5,165 bases of DNA from Holosporaceae bacterium UBA3830 (GTDB taxonomy: Bacteria > Pseudomonadota > Alphaproteobacteria > UBA3830), in NCBI GenBank assembly GCA_002393025.1, contig DGIE01000071.1, forward strand, positions 1-5,165, in the 5' to 3' direction. The position numbers were made by a program, and so were the translations under genes. The notes beneath the pieces are model-generated. The model was not told the origin of the DNA and ran no database searches. It saw only the letters and a list, made by a program, of their open reading frames with translations. Shown piece after piece: positions 1 to 5,165 of the stretch (position 1 is its first letter; every line of letters begins with the position of its first letter).

Positions 1-1284
1 GGAAGTAATCGCGGAGGAAAATTTGTCCCATCTTTAAAAAATGTTCTTACTGCAATACAAGATATGGATGTAGATGTTCTCCTAGTGGATCATGTCGACG
101 ATTTTCCGATTGACGAGCGGGCATTAAAGCCGGTCGCCATGGATTATGATGACGACATGTTTACTCTCTACACTTCAGGTTCGACCAAAGAACCAAAAAG
201 AGTTTTTCATACATGCGGTGGATATCAACTATACTCCGCAATGACATTCAAATATATCTTTGATGTAAAAGAGGACGACGTTCACTTCTGCACTTCAGAC
301 ATCGGATGGATTACCGGACACAGTTACATAACCTATGCTCCTCTGTTTTTCGGATTGAAACTTGTTATATTTTCAGGAACACCTATGTATCCAAAAGGAG
401 GAAGATATTGGGAAATCATAGAGCAAGAAAAAGTAACTATCCTTTACTCTGCACCCAGTGCAATTAGATGTTTGGCATCTCTCGGAGATGAAGTCCTAGA
501 CAATTATGATTTCTCAACCTTAAGAGTTTTAGGATGTGTCGGAGAACCCATGAATGAGGCAGCATGGCAGTGGTATTTCGACAAAATCGGAAAAAAGAAA
601 TGCCCTATCATGGATACCTGGTGGCAAACAGAAACTGGTGGAATTATGCTAGCTCCTTTACATAATTTGGAGCAGAAACCATGTTTCGCTGCAAAGCCAT
701 TTTTCGGAATAGTTCCTAGTATCAAGGATGATGAATTGGTAATTACCAAGAAGAATTGGCCTGGATTATCTTCGAATTTCTCAAAAAATGATGGTGATAT
801 CTATCACACTGGAGATAAGGCAACACAGGATTCAGATGGAGACTTTCGAATTTTGGGACGTATAGATGATGTCGTTAATATTTCCGGACACCGACTTGGA
901 ACTTCGGAAATTGAAAGTGTTGTTAATGCTCTCGGCGAAATTGAAGAAAGCGCAGCTATAGGGATTCCTCATAGAATAAAGGGACAAGCACTTTGTATTT
1001 TCGTGACAACGACAGTTCCTCTTGATCATGAACAGGAAGAAAGCGTTTCACTTGAAATAACATCTCGTATTAGACAGGATATTGGGGCTATCGCAAAACC
1101 TGATCGAATCGTATTCGTCACGGAGCTGCCGAAAACTCGATCTGGTAAGATAAAGAGGAATATCCTGAAAACAATCGGAGAAAAAAAATCCATTGACTAC
1201 AAATGTCCAGATCTAGAGTCGGTAATAAACGTCGAATGTGTGAAACAAATTGAAATAGCAATGAGAAACGCTATAAAATTGTAG
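1..1284 (+). CDS. acs: Acetyl-CoA synthetase (AMP-forming), 5'-partial
   Basis: The enzyme activates acetate with ATP to acetyl-AMP and then forms acetyl-CoA in the cytoplasm. The frame is open from base 1 and its first residues (GSNRGGKFVPSLKN) already match the internal Acs segment, so the ATG at 64 is an internal Met. Roughly 200 N-terminal residues lie outside the window. In the 427 visible residues I see the ATP-loop region (YTSGST, about 57-62), VGEP (about 180-183), the acetate-pocket and adenine motif DTWWQTETGG (205-214), TGD, GRIDD (286-290), GHRLG (296-300) and PKTRSGK with the catalytic lysine at 383. In the family that lysine is the one controlled by acetylation. The tryptophan pair in DTWWQTE favours acetate over longer acids. 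Oddities: the ATP loop reads TSGSTKEPKRV instead of TSGSTGxPKGV, and two linkers look shorter than in typical Acs. The frame is otherwise intact. Family assignment is firm; full activity is uncertain. Confidence 0.93.
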   Translation, partial: GSNRGGKFVPSLKNVLTAIQDMDVDVLLVDHVDDFPIDERALKPVAMDYDDDMFTLYTSGSTKEPKRVFHTCGGYQLYSAMTFKYIFDVKEDDVHFCTSDIGWITGHSYITYAPLFFGLKLVIFSGTPMYPKGGRYWEIIEQEKVTILYSAPSAIRCLASLGDEVLDNYDFSTLRVLGCVGEPMNEAAWQWYFDKIGKKKCPIMDTWWQTETGGIMLAPLHNLEQKPCFAAKPFFGIVPSIKDDELVITKKNWPGLSSNFSKNDGDIYHTGDKATQDSDGDFRILGRIDDVVNISGHRLGTSEIESVVNALGEIEESAAIGIPHRIKGQALCIFVTTTVPLDHEQEESVSLEITSRIRQDIGAIAKPDRIVFVTELPKTRSGKIKRNILKTIGEKKSIDYKCPDLESVINVECVKQIEIAMRNAIKL

Positions 1285-1301
1285 TTCATCGATTTTTATA
1301 A

Positions 1302-1319
1302 TGAGTCATATTTGACTCA
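1302..1319. repeat. Inverted repeat between convergent genes, possible weak terminator
   Basis: TGAGTCA (1302-1308) and TGACTCA (1313-1319) form a perfect 7-bp stem with a 4-base loop, between the 3' ends of acs and the EAL gene. The right arm contains the EAL stop codon. Neither strand has a U-run directly after the stem, and the stem has only three G-C pairs, so it is not a textbook intrinsic terminator. It may act as a modest bidirectional stop or 3'-end stabiliser, or as a protein-binding palindrome. Confidence 0.4.
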
Positions 1320-2012
1320 GCAGGTACAGTAACAGGCTTTCATTGGGGGTTTTACCAAACCAGAAAGCAGTTCACAGAAACTCACGAACGGAGAGGGTTT
1401 TTGCTCTATGGCTGAGAATATATACCCTTGTCCAATATCGGCTCCCGCATCAGAAACACAATCCAAAATTTCATTCGTTTCAATTCCTTCCGCAACCACT
1501 TTGCAGCCTAAATCATGGGAAACCTGCACAGCAAATTTCATTATAGATCGAGCTTTTTTGCTGGAAGGCGCCATCTGGACGAATTTTTGATCAATTTTTA
1601 CTATATCTACTGGTAATTCTTGCAGAAAACTAAGAGTAGAATATTCCGTACCAAAATCATCCAATGCAATTTTTACTCCTCGTGAACGCAATAGTCCGAG
1701 GTTTTCTTTTATCAAATCAATAAATCCCGGATCAGTGTTTTCATTCACTTCCAATACAATATTTTTCCTTGAAATCTTCATTGCATACAATTTATTTAAA
1801 AAATCCTTTGCAAAATTCGGATCAATGGCATCATTTGGAGTCATATTTACATACAGACGATTCTCGAAATCGTAATTCTGAAAAATTGCTTCCACAATGG
1901 CTGTTGCACTAGGAAATTCTGATAAGACTTCCTTTTTATACAGAGCCTCATAACCCACCACAAATTCATTTTTGAGAGAGACCAAGGGCTGCAAGCGAAT
2001 TTTATCTATCAT
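1317..2012 (-). CDS. Stand-alone EAL-domain protein, predicted c-di-GMP phosphodiesterase
   Basis: This 231-residue cytoplasmic protein is one EAL domain with almost nothing else: no signal peptide, membrane segment, GGDEF, PAS or receiver domain. EAL enzymes hydrolyse cyclic di-GMP to linear pGpG. The metal and substrate residues of the family are visible: QP at 8-9, EAL at 22-24, N56 (YVNMTP), E88 and E91 (LEVNE), D118 and D119 (DDFG), K139 and D141 (KID), E175 (AEGIET) and Q195 (QGY). This predicts an active enzyme. Two oddities: the loop normally DDFGTG reads DDFGTE, and the protein ends in CYCTC. The ATG at 2012 is chosen because the strand leading to EAL starts immediately after it and an AGAAGG ribosome site lies 5 bases upstream. 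The gene sits 85 bp after mutL on the same strand, probably with its own promoter. The signal controlling it cannot be read from the sequence, since no sensory domain is present. Confidence 0.9.
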   Translation of the reverse strand: MIDKIRLQPLVSLKNEFVVGYEALYKKEVLSEFPSATAIVEAIFQNYDFENRLYVNMTPNDAIDPNFAKDFLNKLYAMKISRKNIVLEVNENTDPGFIDLIKENLGLLRSRGVKIALDDFGTEYSTLSFLQELPVDIVKIDQKFVQMAPSSKKARSIMKFAVQVSHDLGCKVVAEGIETNEILDCVSDAGADIGQGYIFSAIEQKPSPFVSFCELLSGLVKPPMKACYCTC

Positions 2013-2017
2013 TATTG

Positions 2018-2023
2018 CCTTCT
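2018..2023 (-). promoter_or_regulatory. Ribosome binding site of the EAL gene
   Basis: AGAAGG on the minus strand ends 5 bases before the ATG at 2012. It fixes the start of the EAL gene and is the clearest correctly spaced Shine-Dalgarno site in the window. Confidence 0.6.
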
Positions 2024-2072
2024 TTTATAAATAATTTAAAACCGATATCGCGCCATCACTATCGCAGAACTC

Positions 2073-2101
2073 TATATAATGGCATTTTAATAATTTATCA
2101 A
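2073..2101 (-). promoter_or_regulatory. Putative sigma70-type promoter for the EAL gene
   Basis: On the minus strand, TTGATA (2101-2096, five of six matches to TTGACA) is followed by a 17-base spacer and TATATA (2078-2073, four of six matches to TATAAT). The -35 box overlaps the mutL stop codon. Transcription would start near 2066, giving a leader of about 54 bases before the EAL ATG. The spacing is ideal, but AT-rich intergenic DNA yields such matches by chance, so this remains a prediction. If real, the EAL gene can be expressed separately from mutL. Confidence 0.42.
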
Positions 2102-4125
2102 GTTCTTTCAAAAAATTTATTCAAATTTTTTGTGGTTAACACAACAAATGACGGTCTTCCGTGACAGCACTGGGCTATGTTTTCCGTAGATTCCATCTGA
2201 CGCAACAAAGAATTCATCTCTTCAACTGATAACTTCCTTCCTGCCCTTAAACTACCATGACATGCAATCGTCGACAAAATTAGATGAATCTTCTCCTCAA
2301 GTGAATAAATATTTCCCATATGCTCCAGTTCATCTGCAATGTCGTTTATCAAAGGTTTGGCCTCACAACTTCCTAATATGGCGGGCAAAGCATTAACCAT
2401 GATTACATCCGAAGATAGCTTTTCATATACAATCCCAAACTTAGAAATTAAATTTGAATTTTTTTCGAACGATTCTACCTGAGCTTCAGACAAGGGGCAA
2501 ACCTCGGGCAACAGCAAATCCTGAGAATCTAATTTCGTAGATTTTTTTAATTTCTCCAATGTAATCCTTTCCGCTACAGCATGCTGGTCTATCAAAATCA
2601 GGCTATCCTCATTTACCGCAACTATATACGTGTTGGCAATCTGACAGAGGGCTGTACCAAAATAAATATTACCTTCAGAATTTCCTGTCAATTTTTCCGA
2701 AATCTCGGGTGACTTATTTTGATCTCCGATAATTTCGGTCTTTGCTGCTTTGGGAATCTCTGAAAAATCAGAATAAACCGTAGAACATCGCCTATTCTTA
2801 TCATCTTTCGACCGAATTTCATGAATACCATCAAAACTCTGGCTAAAAATAAGATCCTCGCTTTTCCTAGGAGCAAATATCCCAGAATTATATAATTTTT
2901 GCTTATTCTCATAAGTCGAAATGCTCCTCTGTAAAACATCTCGACTTTGAGAAATATTGTTCCAAGTCGGAACTTTCTTGGAATCACTCAATGTGAAACC
3001 ACCCGTATTCGCAGCGCATCTGTCAGTGTAATCAGAAGAAGTCGAATGGGAAATTTTTGAAACTTCAGCAGACGATCCACTCGATTCCAATATCCCAATT
3101 TTGTTGCACATATCGTTGACGATTTCCGTAGAAGGCCTCGATGAACCAAAAGCCGATATCAATTTCTTTAGCGATGAAACCAAAAAACCTCGAACTACCG
3201 AGGCTTCTTTAAATCTTATTTCCGTTTTCGCTGGATGTGCATTAACGTCCACCTCTTCGTGAGGCATATTCAAAAATAACACTGCTAATGGATATCTCCC
3301 GGGATGAATAAGCCCTGAATATGCAGACTTTAAAGCTAAAGAAAAAATTTTATCCTTAACAAACCTGTTATTCACAAAAAAATACTGATAACCAGACGAT
3401 GTTTTACTGAAGGTCGGAACTCCTATAAATCCGTAGAGAGAATATTTCCCTTTTTCAATTTTTACCTCAAAAAGATTTTCAGCGAATTCCTCTCCAAAAA
3501 TATCCTTTATTCTACTCGGCAAACTATCTGTAGCTTTGTATAAAAACTTTTTTCTGTCCTTATCGTATAAAGAGAATGAAATGTTCTGAAAAGACAGAGC
3601 TATACGCTTTAAGGTCTGCTGACATACATCATTTTCTGTTGTATCTGACTTCAGAAACTTCAGACGCGCCGGGGTTGCATAGAACAAATCTTTAACCATA
3701 ACAGTCGTTCCTCTTGTCCTCACATCCGGTTCTAACTGAAGATTTTCTTTTCCCTCCGCATTAAGACGCCAAGCTTCACCGTTATCTTTGTCAGAAGAAA
3801 TAATCGAAACTCGAGCGATGGATACCATAGATGGCAAAGCCTCTCCACGAAATCCAAAAGTATGGATATTAAATAAATTTTCGTCAGATAATTTCGACGT
3901 AGCATGGCTCAAAATGCAAAGCTTTAACGAATCCTTATCCATACCCACCCCGTTGTCGCTGACAGCAATCAAGCTCTTACCTGCATCCTGAAGCTTGACT
4001 TCAACTTCCGTAGCCCCGGCATCTATTGCATTTTCAACTAACTCTTTTATAACTGAAGCAGGACGCTCTATCACTTCTCCTGCGGCAATTTGGTTGATCA
4101 GGTTCTGAGACAATATCTTTATCAT
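2098..4125 (-). CDS. mutL: DNA mismatch repair protein MutL (endonuclease type)
   Basis: MutL couples mismatch recognition by MutS to strand removal. The 675-residue protein has an N-terminal GHKL ATPase domain (about 1-325): NQIAAGEVIERPASV at 11-25, general base E28 and Mg-binding N32 in ELVEN, DNGVGM (57-62), GFRGEAL (91-97), RGTTV (138-142) and the lysine of NAHPAK (K300). A Ser- and Lys-rich, poorly conserved linker follows (about 326-485). The C-terminal dimerisation domain carries the metal-dependent nicking motif DQHA-x2-E-x4-E (513-524), ACHGSLRAGR (621-630) and C-x-HGRP (653-658, here CCHGRP). This is the self-nicking type found in bacteria without MutH. I place the start at the ATG at 4125 because family proteins begin at this point (MIKILSQ...), with a weak GTGA site 5 bases upstream. 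An in-frame ATG at 4152 would add nine atypical residues and has no ribosome site. It lies about 121 bp downstream of gpsA on the same strand. No truncation is seen. Confidence 0.97.
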   Translation of the reverse strand: MIKILSQNLINQIAAGEVIERPASVIKELVENAIDAGATEVEVKLQDAGKSLIAVSDNGVGMDKDSLKLCILSHATSKLSDENLFNIHTFGFRGEALPSMVSIARVSIISSDKDNGEAWRLNAEGKENLQLEPDVRTRGTTVMVKDLFYATPARLKFLKSDTTENDVCQQTLKRIALSFQNISFSLYDKDRKKFLYKATDSLPSRIKDIFGEEFAENLFEVKIEKGKYSLYGFIGVPTFSKTSSGYQYFFVNNRFVKDKIFSLALKSAYSGLIHPGRYPLAVLFLNMPHEEVDVNAHPAKTEIRFKEASVVRGFLVSSLKKLISAFGSSRPSTEIVNDMCNKIGILESSGSSAEVSKISHSTSSDYTDRCAANTGGFTLSDSKKVPTWNNISQSRDVLQRSISTYENKQKLYNSGIFAPRKSEDLIFSQSFDGIHEIRSKDDKNRRCSTVYSDFSEIPKAAKTEIIGDQNKSPEISEKLTGNSEGNIYFGTALCQIANTYIVAVNEDSLILIDQHAVAERITLEKLKKSTKLDSQDLLLPEVCPLSEAQVESFEKNSNLISKFGIVYEKLSSDVIMVNALPAILGSCEAKPLINDIADELEHMGNIYSLEEKIHLILSTIACHGSLRAGRKLSVEEMNSLLRQMESTENIAQCCHGRPSFVVLTTKNLNKFFERT

Positions 4126-4171
4126 GCTTCTCACTTTGATTATGCAACCCATGATACCAAGATTTTCTCAA

Positions 4172-4177
4172 ATTATA
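4172..4177 (-). promoter_or_regulatory. Perfect -10 box upstream of mutL
   Basis: TATAAT occurs on the minus strand in the 121-base gap between gpsA and mutL, 46 bases upstream of the preferred mutL ATG at 4125. No good -35 box sits at 16-18 bases (the best there is like TTCCCC). Transcription would start near 4165. A perfect hexamer in an AT-rich gap is only weak evidence, but it suggests mutL may have its own promoter as well as possible read-through from gpsA. The rest of the gap (4126-4246) has no gene that I can support. Confidence 0.33.
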
Positions 4178-4246
4178 AACTCTGCTTTCTTCCGGGGAAT
4201 TTTTATCTTTTCACAACAAAATATAACGCTATCTCCTTTCGAAAGA

Positions 4247-5165
4247 TCACTGAAATACTGTTTCTACAAATTCCTCTACTGTAATTTTTCCGTAGATGAC
4301 TCGGTAAATTTCTGAAAAAATTTTTACAGAACACCGTAAATTTGGAATGAACTTTGCGGCAAAGATTCCCTCCGCTAGAGGACCCTGCCAAATTTGTAAA
4401 CTTCCTCCCTCGGCAAGAAATTTTCCAAAAGACATGTTTCGGGATTGCAGGCTTGAACAAGTCAAAAAGACATCCCCCAACGCTCCAACCTTGGTAAAAG
4501 TCTCAGCTCTCCCCCCAAAAGACTCTGCTATCTTTATCATCTCTTGGATTCCTTCAACTATGAATCGAGCTATAGCACTTTGACCAAGATTTTTCCCATG
4601 CAAAATTCCGCAACCTATCGCCAAAACATTTTTCAGCGATCCTGCAATCTGTAATCCGATCATATCCTCAATCGGTTCCAATTTAAAATTTCTCGAACTT
4701 AATTTATCAGAAAGCTCGCAGCACTTCTTGAAATTTTTCCCGGCCAAATTAACTTTTGCGGGAAGATTTCTGGAGATTTCCGCAGCAAACGATGGCCCCG
4801 ACAGAACAAAAACTTCATTTGGTAAGGAATCTTCGACTAAATCCGATAGCAGCCCTTCATTCTCCAAGTCAAATCCTTTTGAACACAAAATAACAGGCGT
4901 TGCAAAATTCCGGACACACTCACAGGCTTGTTTCACAAAATTCGTAGGTACCGCGAGCAAAATTACTTCAACGTCACTCAATCTGCTTTCATCATTTGTA
5001 TAAACAATATTTTTACTGAGCAATACACCGGGCAAAGATACTGAGTTCTCATGCTTTTGATTCACGGAATCAACGATCTGCGAATTCTTTTCAATCACAA
5101 AAATCGCATCCGATACTCGGCTAAAACACTCAGCTAAGGCTGTTCCATAACCCCCCCCGCCAATA
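4247..5165 (-). CDS. gpsA: Glycerol-3-phosphate dehydrogenase [NAD(P)+], 5'-partial
   Basis: GpsA reduces dihydroxyacetone phosphate to sn-glycerol-3-phosphate with NAD(P)H in the cytoplasm, providing the backbone for membrane phospholipids. The frame is open to the window edge. Its first visible residues, IGGGGYGTALAECF, are the Rossmann glycine loop, so only about six to eight N-terminal residues are missing; the GTG at 5098 is internal. Numbering the 305 visible residues from that Ile, I see SKGF (95-98), LSGPSFAAEI (121-130), the catalytic lysine in GSLKN (K178), and GALGD with D231, T235 and SRN (241-243), which bind substrate and cofactor. All the usual catalytic residues are retained. 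The segment normally N-x-(K/R)-A-A-L reads GQSAIA, a mild deviation. The C-terminus is slightly shorter than in many homologues (whole protein about 312 residues). It is the first of the three minus-strand genes here; its promoter lies outside the window. Confidence 0.95.
   Translation of the reverse strand, partial: IGGGGYGTALAECFSRVSDAIFVIEKNSQIVDSVNQKHENSVSLPGVLLSKNIVYTNDESRLSDVEVILLAVPTNFVKQACECVRNFATPVILCSKGFDLENEGLLSDLVEDSLPNEVFVLSGPSFAAEISRNLPAKVNLAGKNFKKCCELSDKLSSRNFKLEPIEDMIGLQIAGSLKNVLAIGCGILHGKNLGQSAIARFIVEGIQEMIKIAESFGGRAETFTKVGALGDVFLTCSSLQSRNMSFGKFLAEGGSLQIWQGPLAEGIFAAKFIPNLRCSVKIFSEIYRVIYGKITVEEFVETVFQ
5151..5158. repeat. Homopolymer of eight C (eight G on the coding strand) in gpsA
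   Basis: Eight consecutive C's on the + strand encode consecutive glycines of the GpsA dinucleotide-binding loop (codons GGC GGG GGG GGT on the minus strand). It is the longest G/C homopolymer in this AT-rich window; the next is six C's at 4511-4516, also in gpsA. The frame is intact as given. The run is a potential slippage site and a place where sequencing or assembly can err. Confidence 0.85.

Noticed and set aside
1181..1188. Run of eight A's in acs as a programmed frameshift site
   Set aside because: A-runs are expected in AT-rich coding DNA, the zero frame continues to a sensible end, and no stimulatory structure was seen.
64..1284. ATG at 64 as the real start of the synthetase
   Set aside because: The same frame is open to base 1 and the residues before the Met match the internal Acs region; the gene is cut by the window edge.
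2688..2987. 99-residue minus-strand frame overlapping mutL
   Set aside because: It lies in another frame over the MutL linker, has a composition typical of a shifted AT-rich frame, and shows no motif or ribosome site; MutL motifs on both sides confirm the mutL frame.
4125..4152. Longer MutL start at 4152
   Set aside because: It adds nine residues not typical of MutL and has no ribosome site; the ATG at 4125 fits the family N-terminus. Not fully excluded, since the TATAAT at 4177-4172 could serve either start.
4090..4315. Plus-strand frames of 63-64 residues across the gpsA-mutL gap
   Set aside because: They run antisense into clear mutL and gpsA coding sequence, with no recognisable domain or convincing ribosome site.
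4203..4460. 85-residue minus-strand frame over the gpsA 3' end
   Set aside because: It is frame-shifted within the conserved GpsA C-terminal region and has no family signature.
4728..5003. 91-residue plus-strand frame antisense to gpsA
   Set aside because: It is a mirror of conserved GpsA coding sequence; low-complexity Ser/Lys composition and no independent support.
4247..5098. GTG at 5098 as the gpsA start
   Set aside because: The upstream codons to the window edge encode the essential GGGGYG dinucleotide-binding loop, so the true start lies beyond the window.

Overview
The window reads as ordinary chromosome of an AT-rich bacterium (below half G+C by eye). It is probably an alphaproteobacterium, possibly a host-associated or genome-reduced one. 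This rests mainly on MutL: its RFVKDK, VDVNAHPAKTEIRF, ACHGSLRAGR and C-x-HGRP segments look like the alphaproteobacterial form, and it carries the endonuclease motif that E. coli-type MutL lacks. The lineage call is inference from remembered family patterns; no search was run.

Layout. At the left edge (1-1284, + strand) is the 3' two-thirds of an AMP-forming acetyl-CoA synthetase (acs) whose N-terminus lies outside the window. It converges on a minus-strand series that reads from the right edge leftwards: gpsA (glycerol-3-phosphate dehydrogenase, lacking only its first few codons), mutL (mismatch repair) and a short stand-alone EAL-domain protein (predicted cyclic di-GMP phosphodiesterase). 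The gap between acs and the EAL gene is about 32 bp and holds a small perfect inverted repeat that includes the EAL stop codon. The minus-strand gaps are about 121 bp (gpsA-mutL) and 85 bp (mutL-EAL). Each holds promoter-like sequence, so the three genes need not form one operon. No stretch over 300 bp lacks a gene, and no tRNA, rRNA, CRISPR array or mobile element was seen.

How the genes fit together. Acs makes acetyl-CoA from acetate, and GpsA supplies glycerol-3-phosphate for phospholipid synthesis. MutL is the mismatch-repair matchmaker and probable nicking enzyme. The EAL protein would lower cyclic di-GMP. No shared pathway or novel multigene system is evident. The points worth a second look are within genes: a substituted ATP-binding loop and apparent deletions in Acs, a Gly-to-Glu change in the EAL DDFGTG loop plus a Cys-rich tail, a run of eight G's inside the dinucleotide-binding loop of gpsA, and small repeat structures in the leaders.
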